Positions 53,016-63,600 of a stretch of 64,000 bases of DNA are shown here, in pieces (the stretch's first letter is position 1; the number at the start of each line of letters is the position of its first letter). A program made the translations under genes and the position numbers. Source of the stretch: Prevotella sp. (GTDB lineage Bacteria; Bacteroidota; Bacteroidia; Bacteroidales; Bacteroidaceae); assembly GCA_017548275.1 (NCBI GenBank), contig JAFZAH010000027.1:1-64000 (forward strand), in the 5' to 3' direction. The notes under the pieces were generated by a model. That model was not told the origin of the DNA and ran no database searches. It worked only from the letters and a program-made list of their open reading frames with translations.

Positions 53016-54200
53016 CTATCCTCTTGCCATTTGATAGATGGCTTTCATGTCGGCGGCATGGAGGGTTTTGAGGCATCCGCAGGTGGCGGTGTAGTCACGG
53101 CTGCACTTGCGGGTCATCTCGTCAATCTCGTCGTCAGTGATGTCGCGTCCGATGAGTTCGCGAATGTTGACAGGCATACCGATGGCGTGGTAGAAACGCT
53201 CCATGGCCTCGATGCCTTTGAGGGCGGTCGTCTCGGGGTCGGAGAAATCGTTGGGCACATCCATGACATTGACAGCGAACCGCACGAAACGGCTGAGATT
53301 CTCGTGCATGACGTAACGCGCCCATGAAGGCCAAATAGCAGCCAGACCTGCACCGTGCGTCACATCGAACATACCGCTCAACTCATGCTCCAACTGGTGC
53401 GTTGCCCAATCGTCGTGCACACCGCATCCGGTCAGTCCGTTGTGCGCCACGCTTCCGCCCCACATAATCTGCGCGCGGCTGCGGTAATCCTCCGGGTCTT
53501 TGAGCACATCGAAGATTGCTGTTTTCATACGGCGCATCACGCTCTCTGCCAAGTCGGTGGTCAGGTCCATGTCATCGTCTTTGGTGAAATAACGCTCCAT
53601 GGTGTGCATAATCATGTCGGTGACACCCGCAGCCGTCTGATAGGGCGGCAAAGTGAAGGTACGCACCGGGTTCATGATGGCAAACTTCGGGCGCGACATA
53701 TCATTGGAGTAACCCAGTTTCACGTCGCCATCCTCATTGGTGATGACGCTGGCCTCGCTCATCTCGCTGCCTGCGGCAGGAATGGTGAGCACCGCCGCCA
53801 CGGGAAGCATCGCCTTGGGTTCAGCCTTGCCGAGGTAGAAGTCCCACACATCGCCATCGTAGCACACGCCGTAAGCGATGGCTTTCGACGAGTCGATGAC
53901 ACTGCCGCCACCGACGGCGAGGATGAAATCGACCTTTTCGTTGCGGCACAGTTCGATACCCTCTTTCACTTTCGAGAGCCTGGGATTGGGCACCACGCCT
54001 CCGAGTGTGACGAAGTCCACCCCACCCTCTTTGAGCAGGTCGCACATCTTATCCAACAATCCCGAGCGCTTGGCACTCTGTCCGCCATAATGCACAAGCA
54101 CTTTCGTGCCGCCATATTTCTTCACGAGAAGAGCCACCTGCTCCTCTGATTGTTTACCGAACACCACTTCTGTAGGTGCATAATAATTAAAGTCTTTCAT
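53016..54200 (-). CDS. Iron-containing alcohol dehydrogenase (butanol dehydrogenase type)
   Basis: The 394-residue group III alcohol dehydrogenase oxidises or reduces small alcohols/aldehydes with NAD(P). Motifs: KVLVHYGGQSAKRSGLLD, AVGGGSVIDSSKAIAYG (nucleotide-binding), and the iron ligands in MIMHTMERYF, GVHDDWATHQLEHELSG and VTHGAGLAAIWPSW. The start ATG 54200 (MKDFNYYAPTEVVFGKQ) is chosen over 34 upstream codons. It is the third gene of an operon with GH9 and barrel genes (16-base gap). Confidence 0.92.
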   Translation of the reverse strand: MKDFNYYAPTEVVFGKQSEEQVALLVKKYGGTKVLVHYGGQSAKRSGLLDKMCDLLKEGGVDFVTLGGVVPNPRLSKVKEGIELCRNEKVDFILAVGGGSVIDSSKAIAYGVCYDGDVWDFYLGKAEPKAMLPVAAVLTIPAAGSEMSEASVITNEDGDVKLGYSNDMSRPKFAIMNPVRTFTLPPYQTAAGVTDMIMHTMERYFTKDDDMDLTTDLAESVMRRMKTAIFDVLKDPEDYRSRAQIMWGGSVAHNGLTGCGVHDDWATHQLEHELSGMFDVTHGAGLAAIWPSWARYVMHENLSRFVRFAVNVMDVPNDFSDPETTALKGIEAMERFYHAIGMPVNIRELIGRDITDDEIDEMTRKCSRDYTATCGCLKTLHAADMKAIYQMARG

Positions 54201-54216
54201 ATTGTCATGTTTATGG

Positions 54217-57135
54217 TTATCTTCTTCTTTCGGGTCTGCGGTCGTTATTACCCCATTTCTTGTCGTAGCGTCCTTCGGTGTCCACTTTACCTCCGAAGAC
54301 ATTCAGTCGGTATCTGACGTGGAGCATGGCATAGGAGTTGACACTGTTGTACCGCGTGTCGCTTCTTCCCGTGGCATTGACCCACCGCTCGTAGTTGCTC
54401 TGCTGTCCGAGGATGTCATAGAAATTGAGCGCCACGATGAGAGTCTTGCTCTTGAGGAATGACTTGGATATCTGCCCGTTCCAGATGAGTTCGTTGGTGT
54501 TCATCGACGGGTCATTATATCCTCTTCTGCTCCGCTCATGGATGTTGCAGGTGACCTCGAGTCCGAAGGGGAACCTCAACATGAATTGTCCGCCGTAGTT
54601 GAACTGCCACGAATCGAGGTTGGCATTGGGTTGCAGTTCATTGCGCGAGTGCTGATAGTTGACATTCCCGTCGAGCGTCACTTCCAACCAGTCGTTTCTG
54701 AAACTGGCGGTAAGGCGCTCGTTGAGATTGAGCGTCTTGGTCGTGTTTTTCTGCGAAATCCAATTCGTGGACCCGTCGGCTGCATTCGACACGTAAGAGA
54801 CGTAGTTATTGTATCTGATACGGCTGTCTGTGCCGATATTCCAATGCGCCGTGGAATCGAGGGCGGTATTGAAGGTGAATCCGCCGTTGACATTCCAGTT
54901 GCCGTTGATATTCTCTGGTTGCGAGATACTTCCACCGGTCTCGGGATTGTACCTGACCATATTGGAAATGCTGTTTCTGATATGGCGGTAGTTGGCATAG
55001 ACGGTGATGACCCGTTTGTACCTGCTGATGTAGGTGTTGAAATAGGCGTTGAGCGAATTGGTAAACTGCGGTTTCAGTCCCGGGTTACCTTTTGTGATGT
55101 AGAGCGGGTTGGAGTCGTCGGTGATGTCGAGCAGTTGCGTCATTTCGGGCTGTCGGGTATCGCCGCGGTAGTGAATCCAGAGGTTGCTCTGCTCCGCAAA
55201 TTTATAATGGAAATCGATGGTCGGTGTGAAGTTAGTAACATGTCTCACCGTATCGACGTACACGCCGCGGTAATCCTGAATGAAGTTGGAGCGTTGCGGC
55301 TGGATGAGGAAACCGACGTTGTAGTCATATTTCTCTACCTTATGGCGGAGTGTGAGACGGATGTTTTGCGTGTAGTTCTTATACTCCGAATAGCGGCTGA
55401 GCGATTTGTCGAGGTAATTGTCCAACGTGGCATATACAGGATTGAGCCATGTGTCCCAATCGCGGTATCTGGGAACGATGCCCGTGAAGATGTTCTCCGG
55501 CTCATGACTGAAGTCGTAGGTCTGACGGTCGCTCTTGTTCTTATTGAAGCGCAGTTCGTAGTTGGCTTGCAGGTGCGCCCCCTTCCACAGCGGTTCGCTA
55601 AAGGTGGCACTGAGCACATATCCGCTGTTGTCGGCGGGTGTGGTGTTGTATCTGGCCGTGAAATAGGTGGAGTCCTGCCCTTCCTGGTTTTTGACCTTGA
55701 AGAGGTGCACATCGTTGTTGGACACGCTTTTGTCTTCGTTTTTGCCGCCGCTCGCCTCGAATCTGAGGGTGATATTTCTGCCTCTGGGGTTCAGTCGTCT
55801 GTAGAGTTGCAACATCGACCAGAAATTCTTGTTATTTCCGTAAGAGAGGTTAGCGCTCTCGTTATGGTTGACGATGTATGGCGCCAAGGGACTTGACGTA
55901 TCAACGGGCGCCAGAGGGTCGGTGACATAGAGATAGGGGTCTTCGCTGAAGGTGGCGGAGAGCGAGGTCGATGTGCCGTCGTTGGTGACATAATTGCCGT
56001 TGGCCCTGAGCAGGATATTGGTCAGAGTGTCAGGCTTCCATTCCATGCGGATATTGGCATGCCAGTTGTTGCGTCTGGAGTAATTGTGCGTGTCGCTGTT
56101 GGAGAATGTTCTCGTCGTCTGGCTGTAGAAATTCTCGCTGGTGTTCTCGTTATGGATGTCCTCATTACGATGGTTCCATCTGACGCTGAGGTCGGTTTTC
56201 AGTTTCTCGCCATCATCGTAGTTGAGGTTGAGACCCAGCATCTTACGCGTATTGAGACCGCGGCGGTTCCACCATCCCGCATTCTCCTCCTTGTTGTTGA
56301 AGTTGCCGAGAATGACGACACGCGTCTTGTCGGTGAAGCGGCTGGCCATACCCCTGGAGGCGAAACGGTGCTTTGTGCCCGCTGCCAGGTCGAGATTGGT
56401 CATATAGCCGTGGTTCATGCCTTTTTTCACGGTGAAATCGAGCACAGTCTCTTTTTCGCCGTCATCGATACCGGTGATACGCGACTGGTCGCTCTGCTGG
56501 TCGTAGAACTTCACATTCTGTATGATGGAGATGGGCAGGTTTTTCAGCGCCGTCTCCACATCACCGAGCATGAACTCCTTGCCGTCGAGCAGGATTTTCT
56601 TCACCTGTTTGCCATTGATGGTGATGTTTCCGTCCTCATCGACCTCCGCTCCCGGCATTCGTTTGATAAACTCCTCGATGGCGGAGCCTTCGGGTGCGCG
56701 GAAGGACTCAGGGTTATAGACAAGCGTGTCTTTTCTGGCGATGATCTGCGGAGCCATGGCCGTGACGACCGCCTCCTGCAACATGGTGCTCTCGGGCGCC
56801 ATGAGCAGCGTGCCAAGGTCGATGTTTCGTTCCCGGCGGATGGTCACTTCGCGCTCAATGGTCTGATAGCCTATGAAAGAGATTCTCAGGCGATAGGTGC
56901 CGCTTGAGGGCACATCGACGGAAAACACGCCTTTGATGTCGCTGACCGTTCCCGCTACAAATGTGCTGTCAGTGGTGAGAAACACCTGTATGGTAGCCTG
57001 TATGACAGGTTCTTTGAATTCCGTATCTTGGATTTCGCCGCTGATGGTCTGCTTTCTCTCTTCAGCCTCTTCTTCCTGCGCTGAAACGGCATTCATCGTC
57101 AACAATGCCAATAAAAGAAACAGATAACGTTTCAT
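54217..57135 (-). CDS. TonB-dependent-receptor-like outer-membrane barrel with carboxypeptidase-regulatory-like domain
   Basis: The 972-residue protein has a signal peptide (MKRYLFLLLALLTMNAVSAQ), an N-terminal Ig-like carboxypeptidase-regulatory-like domain (TISGEIQDTEFKEPVIQATI, GTYRLRISFIGYQ), a plug-like domain (VYNPESFRAPEGSAIEEFIKRMPGAEVDEDGNITINGKQ) and a long beta-barrel. This matches the 'outer membrane beta-barrel' (OMP_b-brl_3) relatives of SusC. There is no SusD partner. It lies between the GH9 and alcohol dehydrogenase genes in one operon. Confidence 0.88.
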   Translation of the reverse strand: MKRYLFLLLALLTMNAVSAQEEEAEERKQTISGEIQDTEFKEPVIQATIQVFLTTDSTFVAGTVSDIKGVFSVDVPSSGTYRLRISFIGYQTIEREVTIRRERNIDLGTLLMAPESTMLQEAVVTAMAPQIIARKDTLVYNPESFRAPEGSAIEEFIKRMPGAEVDEDGNITINGKQVKKILLDGKEFMLGDVETALKNLPISIIQNVKFYDQQSDQSRITGIDDGEKETVLDFTVKKGMNHGYMTNLDLAAGTKHRFASRGMASRFTDKTRVVILGNFNNKEENAGWWNRRGLNTRKMLGLNLNYDDGEKLKTDLSVRWNHRNEDIHNENTSENFYSQTTRTFSNSDTHNYSRRNNWHANIRMEWKPDTLTNILLRANGNYVTNDGTSTSLSATFSEDPYLYVTDPLAPVDTSSPLAPYIVNHNESANLSYGNNKNFWSMLQLYRRLNPRGRNITLRFEASGGKNEDKSVSNNDVHLFKVKNQEGQDSTYFTARYNTTPADNSGYVLSATFSEPLWKGAHLQANYELRFNKNKSDRQTYDFSHEPENIFTGIVPRYRDWDTWLNPVYATLDNYLDKSLSRYSEYKNYTQNIRLTLRHKVEKYDYNVGFLIQPQRSNFIQDYRGVYVDTVRHVTNFTPTIDFHYKFAEQSNLWIHYRGDTRQPEMTQLLDITDDSNPLYITKGNPGLKPQFTNSLNAYFNTYISRYKRVITVYANYRHIRNSISNMVRYNPETGGSISQPENINGNWNVNGGFTFNTALDSTAHWNIGTDSRIRYNNYVSYVSNAADGSTNWISQKNTTKTLNLNERLTASFRNDWLEVTLDGNVNYQHSRNELQPNANLDSWQFNYGGQFMLRFPFGLEVTCNIHERSRRGYNDPSMNTNELIWNGQISKSFLKSKTLIVALNFYDILGQQSNYERWVNATGRSDTRYNSVNSYAMLHVRYRLNVFGGKVDTEGRYDKKWGNNDRRPERRR

Positions 57136-57150
57136 GATGATTCAAACGGA

Positions 57151-59751
57151 TTACTTCTGATTGTTGACTATGTTTTTGAAAGCCGAGCCGAAGATGATGT
57201 ACTGCGTGTTACCGGCGATAGTGCCTTCGTTTTGTCCCCAAAGGAAGGGCCAGTCATCGAAATTCTCGAAATGGTCGGGCTGACGGAAAAGGAGGCCAGG
57301 AGCCACATTGCCGGGAATGAAAGAGAAGTCGGCGCGGTTATTGCCGTAGAAGACTGCTTTCGGACGTGCTGCCCCTACCACTGCCACAAATGAATAGTTA
57401 TGATAGGGATGGCATCCGTAGAGCCAGTTGGCCACACGGTAAATCTCATCTTTCGAAATGATATCGGGATAGTAGATGTGCGCGAAACAGACGGTGGTGC
57501 CGAAATTGAGCACGGCATTGCCGCCCGCCCAATTGCCCAGTCCGATAGGCACTCCGTAGGGGTTCTGCTCATCGAAGCGCTGGATATAAGTGTTGTATTT
57601 CTCGACATAGGGGCGCAACTTCTGTTTATAGGCGTCGTCCATGTAGGGTATGCCGTCGAGGGCGGTCTGCATATTGTTGGCCACATTGCGGTCGAGCGCC
57701 TCCCAAATCTGACCGAGGAACTGGTCGCGGTACTGCTGTTCGTGAGTGGCCGCATAGAGTTGCAGGTTGGCAGCCATGTTGCCCAACTGCTGTCGGCGGT
57801 TTCGCGGACGGCGCGGGCGGTTGTTGTCATTGTCGTTACTGTTGCCTTCGTCCCAGTTGAAATCGCCCTGCTCCTCATTGGCTACGTCGGGTCGCTGGCG
57901 CATCAGGTCGGTGGCTTCCTGCATCAGGCGTTTCGACTGTTTGAGTGCCCGCTGGGCCAGTTCGTCGTTATACCCTTCGAGCGCGATGCTTGCCGCCGCG
58001 AACATGGTGGCAGCGCGGAAATCAAGAGAGGGGTCTCTGGTGGTGAAAGCCCACAAATCGTCAGGTGTGCCGCTGCGCTTGCCGTCGGCCGACACCTCAT
58101 AAGGTTTCAGTGACGGGTCGTAATGGAGACCGTCGGTGATGGAGGCCGCGTCGCCCAGATGGTGATAATTGTCGAGTATGGAGTTGGAAAGCGTCGAAGC
58201 CATGTGTCCTATCTGCTCGGCTTGTGCCACGAGATTGAGCGTGCCGTGCTCGATGAACTGCAGGATATCGGGCACACCGTCGGGTCGGTGCAAATCGACA
58301 TAGCGTTGTTTCTGGCTGACGAAGGTCTCGTCGCGCTGGGGCTTGAACAGTTCCCACGTACGGATGAAGTTCTGCACGACATTGATGTTCGAGCCGGTCT
58401 CGATGTCGAAGTCACCCGCATCGAAGAATCCGCCGATGTTCAGTCCGGGGATGAGTTCCAGAGGCTGGTATTTGGTGTCGGTGGTCTGTCCTTGTCTGTG
58501 CAGGTCAAAGTGGTCGCTCGGGGGAGCCTGGAGATACCCTTCCTTGAAAGGTTCGCCATGCCATGTTCGGTATCCTTCGTTCACATACATGTGGTTCATG
58601 TGTATGGGAACCCACACGTCGGTGGTGGCATCCGTGATTTTGTCATAGACATGCTCGTCGATGAGGAAATCGTTGGTGCGTGTCTTTCCGTACTGGATGT
58701 AATACACACCGGGTTGCTTGACCGGGGAGAAGTCAAACTTCACATAATTATACTTGAAGTAGGGTCCCCAAGTCTTGACAGCGCCGCTGTAAGCCTGTTC
58801 GGTCGTGCCGTCAGGATTGATGCGCATGAGTTGTGCCGTGGCGAGAGGCTGGTCGGCTTTGTCGAGTTCGATGACCGCCACTTTCGGTTGCTCGGGCATG
58901 TATCCCACCTGTGAGAAACCGATGTTGGGTTCGCGAATCCATCCCGGTATGGCATGAGGTTCGACGTTCCAAGTGACCACTTTTCCGGTTTTTCCTTTCG
59001 GCAACACGCTGCGTAGCACGAACCATCCGTTCTGCGCCAAAATGCGGCCATCGTAGAGTTTGAGTTCAGCATCGTCGCTGGTGATGCGTATGGTGCGCTG
59101 CGGGTCATCGGTGGCAAGGGTGAAGTCATGTCCCGTCTCGATGGGCAGCGGGTCGATGAAACGCCCTGTGCCTCGGTCGTCGTAGGTCTTGAATCCCTTG
59201 AACTGACGCGGTTTTTCACTGTTCGGTCGTGTGACCGTCTGGCTGGTGGCGTAACGGGGCAGACGTCCGAGCCGTCCGTCAACGGAGAAGGTTTTCAGCC
59301 AATACTGCGACGGGAGGAACTCGATGTTGAATCCTGCCTCGCCAGCCAGTTTCTCGGGCACGGGTTTGTCAAGATATACGGCTATCTCTACGGCCTTTCC
59401 TTTGGCGGTGACTACCACACGGCTGTCGAAATCGTAATCGTCGTAGCGCATGGTCACCTCAATGCTGTTGTTGTCGCGGTCCACACGCCGGTTGGTCATC
59501 TTCGGCACGAGGTCCCATTGCTCAGGCGTGTTATTCAGGCGTACGGCACCTCCCTGCACCGTTCTCACCCCGTGGTGGATGATTTCGATGCCGGAGTTTT
59601 TCTCATCGTTGAAACCGCCATTGAAACTGTTGCTGAACACCAGTACGTTGACGCCCTGCCGTTCGAAATAATCACGCTCGTTAAGTCTTAAATCTTGCGC
59701 CATGGCCACTGAGCCAAAGATAAGCGCAAAAAGAAGGAAGAGTTTTCTCAT
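57151..59751 (-). CDS. Glycoside hydrolase family 9 enzyme (endoglucanase type)
   Basis: The 866-residue exported protein (signal MRKLFLLFALIFGSVAMAQ) has an N-terminal Ig-like domain (about 290-380: NIGFSQVGYMPEQPKVAVIEL) and a GH9 (alpha/alpha)6 catalytic domain with the Asp motif GGFFDAGDFDIETG and the catalytic Glu end WGQNEGTIAGNTQ. An insertion of ~25 Asn/Asp/Arg-rich residues (NWDEGNSNDNDNNRPRRPR, about residues 627-650) interrupts the catalytic domain. GH9 enzymes cut beta-1,4-glucans; the N-terminal extension of ~290 residues is of unknown fold. A TATATTTGC box lies at 59805-59813 (minus). Confidence 0.88.
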   Translation of the reverse strand: MRKLFLLFALIFGSVAMAQDLRLNERDYFERQGVNVLVFSNSFNGGFNDEKNSGIEIIHHGVRTVQGGAVRLNNTPEQWDLVPKMTNRRVDRDNNSIEVTMRYDDYDFDSRVVVTAKGKAVEIAVYLDKPVPEKLAGEAGFNIEFLPSQYWLKTFSVDGRLGRLPRYATSQTVTRPNSEKPRQFKGFKTYDDRGTGRFIDPLPIETGHDFTLATDDPQRTIRITSDDAELKLYDGRILAQNGWFVLRSVLPKGKTGKVVTWNVEPHAIPGWIREPNIGFSQVGYMPEQPKVAVIELDKADQPLATAQLMRINPDGTTEQAYSGAVKTWGPYFKYNYVKFDFSPVKQPGVYYIQYGKTRTNDFLIDEHVYDKITDATTDVWVPIHMNHMYVNEGYRTWHGEPFKEGYLQAPPSDHFDLHRQGQTTDTKYQPLELIPGLNIGGFFDAGDFDIETGSNINVVQNFIRTWELFKPQRDETFVSQKQRYVDLHRPDGVPDILQFIEHGTLNLVAQAEQIGHMASTLSNSILDNYHHLGDAASITDGLHYDPSLKPYEVSADGKRSGTPDDLWAFTTRDPSLDFRAATMFAAASIALEGYNDELAQRALKQSKRLMQEATDLMRQRPDVANEEQGDFNWDEGNSNDNDNNRPRRPRNRRQQLGNMAANLQLYAATHEQQYRDQFLGQIWEALDRNVANNMQTALDGIPYMDDAYKQKLRPYVEKYNTYIQRFDEQNPYGVPIGLGNWAGGNAVLNFGTTVCFAHIYYPDIISKDEIYRVANWLYGCHPYHNYSFVAVVGAARPKAVFYGNNRADFSFIPGNVAPGLLFRQPDHFENFDDWPFLWGQNEGTIAGNTQYIIFGSAFKNIVNNQK

Positions 59752-59928
59752 CTCAATTGAATGTAAAATATACTTGGATACTGTTTATTAGTCAGGATTG
59801 TGATGCAAATATACTATTAATCTTTCACATATTGGAAGATACCCAAGTATTTTAGGATTTTTTATTATTGGAACAACCGTCGTTGCACTACATCCGAAAT
59901 TTAGAAGTTAAGGAAGTTAAAGACATTT

Positions 59929-60235
59929 GACAACTCAAGGGCTTTCGGAAAGAAATTAGAATAATTGGAATAATTAGGCCAAGAATATTTTAACCGATGA
60001 AAATACAAATAATTACGAGATATTTAGAAGATAACATTGACAACCCAAGGGCTTTCGGAAAGAAATTAGAATAATTGGAATAATTAGGTCAAGAATATTT
60101 TAACCGATGAAAATACAAATAATTACGAGATATTTAGAAGATAACATTGACAACTCAAGGGCTTTCGGAAAGAAATTAGAATAATTGGAATAATTAGGTC
60201 AAGAATATTTTAACCGATGAAAATACAAATAATTA
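59929..60235. repeat. 110-bp tandem repeat, 2.8 copies
   Basis: Copies start at about 59931, 60041 and 60151. Each begins CAACTCAAGGGCTTTCGG and continues with AATTAGAATAATTGG, TTTTAACCGATGAAAATAC and ATTTAGAAGATAACATT. The copies differ by only a few bases. No frame stays open through them and no secondary-structure motif is obvious. Confidence 0.85.
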
Positions 60236-60609
60236 TATTGGTGTCCGCTAAGTGACATCGAACCGCCTCAAGGGCGCCAGCCCACTCCCCACCCCTTTAA
60301 GGGGCGGGGCATGTAACTAGTTGAGTATAAAGTATTTCTGTGGTTGTGCCATTGTTTTACAAACCACCCCTGCTCTCCTTTATGTTCCATGATTTTTGTC
60401 ATGACTCGACCATGAAGAACTAGTTCGTCATGGTTCTCGCTACTCCAAAAAGTGAAAAAGGAGGGGAACTGGCTGGCGCCCATGAGATAGTTTGATGTCA
60501 TTTAGGGGACAACAATTCGCGGACTAATGTCTATACTCCTACACTCCTCAACTCCTACACTCCTAAATAGAGAACCATTGGCTTTAACTTCTTAAACTTC
60601 CTCTTGAAA
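60236..60609. repeat. Gene-free gap with a dispersed element and word repeats
   Basis: A segment (60463-60491) resembles 26700-26728. The minus-strand frame through 60268-60501 is open (77 codons) but lacks a convincing start and continues the same element, so I do not call it a gene. ACTCCTACACTCC and GGCTTTAACTTCTT words follow (60525-60605). Confidence 0.55.
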
Positions 60610-63600
60610 TTACTCGTCCCGCATGTTTACAACCACCGAACGGACCGGGCCGGTGCTTCCGCCACCGTAGATGAGGTCGCCATTGCCGTCGATGGCAGTC
60701 ACTGCACCGCTCGTTTGGCTGCCACGCAGGATGATGTTGGCGATGCCGGTCAGGTCGGCAATGTCAACGCTGCCGTCAGGTCCGCCGTCATCGGCTCCTG
60801 CCACGTCGGCCACTTCCGCGATAAACCCGGAAGGATTATTTCCCAGCAGGTAGATGGCCAACAAGGTAAAGTCTGCCACATCCACCTCACCGTCGCCGTT
60901 CACGTCACCGGGCGTGATGCTGTTCTGCAACCGGAAGTATGCGCGGAAGGCATTGATGCGCGTGTCCGCAGCAGGAGAATGCACTGTGTTTTCAGTATCC
61001 AAAATGAGGATGGTGTTGTCGCCTCCGACGCTGACGGGATTGTAGGTGCCCTTGAAACTCACCGCATTGTCTTCACTGGTGATGGCTATAGGGGCGGTAT
61101 TGTCGATATAAACATATTCAAACGTCGGGTCTTGGATGGTGGCTGAATTTGAAATCTTGAAACTCTGCATTTCCAATTCTGAGAGACACATATTACCGCC
61201 ACCACCATTTTGAGTCACCTCGAAACGGAAGTACCGATATATGTCAGGCTCCTGTATGGAGTATGCCTTTGCAGTGGAACGGCTATTAGGCAGTGCATCG
61301 TTGCTGTTCTCATTTGCGTTGCGACTGTCGATGATTGTCCATGCGTCACTTTTTTTCTTTCTGGCTTGCAGCGTCCATACCCTCGGATCCTGATTGGCAT
61401 TCTGATTACCTGTCGTCAGGGTGTAACCTGTCGCATAGACAGACTCGCCGGCGTCGAACTCACAATATGCTGACCCGCTTGAGAAACTTGGCCACCAATT
61501 GTGTCCGGGTCCTGAATCACCGTCAAACAGCCTGTCGCTGCCACAGGCTTGCATAGTAGTCCAACCATCCGTGCCGTCAGTGGCGGCGTAGACGGGCGGG
61601 GTGCCGGTGGAACCCCGAATGGCCAATTCGCCCAACACCAAGACAGTTATGTTAGTATTGCTCGCCTCGAAACGGAAATATTGGTACTTACCTTGCACAT
61701 CGGCGGGTATGTCATAGGTTTTTGCGTTGAGAATTGAATTGGGCAATGCGTCAGTGCTGTTTTGTGTTGCGTCGCGGCTGTCGATGGTTATCCATTCATC
61801 GCTTTCGTTCAATTTCGCTTTCAGCGTCCATATCTGCGGATTAAAATTTGATGCGGGATAACTCGATGATGTTGTAATGGTATAGCCCGTCACGTATATG
61901 ACTTCCGAGGCGACAAACTCACAGTACCAAATCCCATCTATGCAATTATTCTTGTGTGAGGCCCACGATGTATTAATGTTTCCGTCCACTAATTTATCAA
62001 AACCTTCGCGAAAGTTATCCCCCACTGTTCCGCTGATGGGCACGTAAGTGTATTTTCCTGTATCCAACATCGGAGTATGTTTCACGATGTATGGCTGTCC
62101 GGCTTTGATACGTGTGGCATTGCGGAAGTTCAGATAGAGCGTGCCGTTATCGAAACCTGTTTTGTGGCCCTCGTAAGTGTTCTCTGTGTCGAGTTCCTTC
62201 ACAGTGAATCCTTCCAACGGTGTGCCTGAGAGGTTTCTGAGTGTGAAGGGCAGGCACAGTGTGTTCCATCCCCCATCTAAATATAACGTGCGGCCTACGA
62301 GGGTGACATTGTTCTGCTGGTCATTGAACTTTTCAAGGATGCCATTGTTGTCGGCATAGTCCATCAATCTGACGGACAAGTCGTCCACGAAGGTTACGTT
62401 GACATCAAATTCTTCCCAGTCGGAGGCATTGAATACGTGGCATATTGTTTCTTCACCATCAATGAAATCATGAGTCCCAACCCAATACATCTCTTCCGGG
62501 TCTGCATAACAATACACATCTGTCATTTCTGTGCATTCCAAAAATGCTGAATCTTCGATGCGCGTGACGCTGGCGGGGATGGTGAAAGAACTCAAGCGGG
62601 AGCAGCCCTTGAAAGCTTTTGAACGGATTGTAGTCAGACTATCGCCAACTGTCACGGAGGTCAGAGAGGAAAAGCCGCTGAATGCACCATATCCAATGGT
62701 TTTCACCTCATTTCCAAGTGTGAGTGTTTTAACCTGGTTGCCGAAAACAATTGTTAATGAATTTTTATCATAATCATTTGATACAATGAAATCATTGTTG
62801 ATAGATACAGAGATTAGATTGGGACATCTGTCGAATGCATAATCACCTAAGGTTTTCACTTTACCGGGAATGCTGACGGATGTCAGGCTGGAGCAACCAT
62901 CAAAAGCATGGGTACCAATATAATCCATGTTATCGGGAATAACGATGGAGGTCAGACCTGAGCAACCGTAGAAAGCACTTTTACTGATGCTCGTCACACT
63001 GTTAGGGATATCGATAGCGGTCAGACCTATGCAACCATAGAATGCACCATCTCCGATTTCCCTCACGTTGGGGATGACCGTGTTCATACAACCCGCAATC
63101 AGCGTGTTTGTATTGGTTTCTATGATGGCGTTGCAGTTGTTGCGGCTGTCGTAGTTCGGGTTCTCACTATCCACAACAATCGAAGTCAGGCCTGAGCAGT
63201 TAGAGAATGCATAACTGCCGATGCTCGTCACATGATTTCCGATGTTGAGAGAGGTCAGTCCGCTACATCCGAAGAACGCATAATCTCCGATGCCAGTCAC
63301 ATTGTCGGGTAGGTTGAGGGCGGTCAGTCCGATACATCCGTTGAACGCATGATTCCCGATTCTGGTTACATTGTCGGGTAAGTTGAGGGTGGTCATGCCA
63401 CTACATCCGTAGAACACATAATCCCCGATGCCGGTCACATCATCTCTTATCGTGTAAGTCTTTACTTGATTGCCGAAAATAGTACTAAATGATGACGATG
63501 AAGTATAATTTTTCGCTAAAATCGGAATACTGTTGATGGAGACTGATGTGAGATCGGTACAATCTGAAAAAGTAATGCTCCCGCAATCGTAAACATGCTC

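Noticed and set aside
59929..60235. CRISPR array
   Set aside because: The repeat unit is contiguous, with 110-bp period and no unique spacers between short repeats; no cas genes are near.
60268..60501. 77-codon minus-strand frame
   Set aside because: No convincing start or family; part of it matches a dispersed element at 26700-26728 that has no intact frame.
60720..60920. Evidence for a cellulosome from dockerin-like motifs
   Set aside because: Dockerin-like calcium motifs are common in Prevotella surface proteins without cohesins, and no cohesin or scaffoldin gene is in the window.
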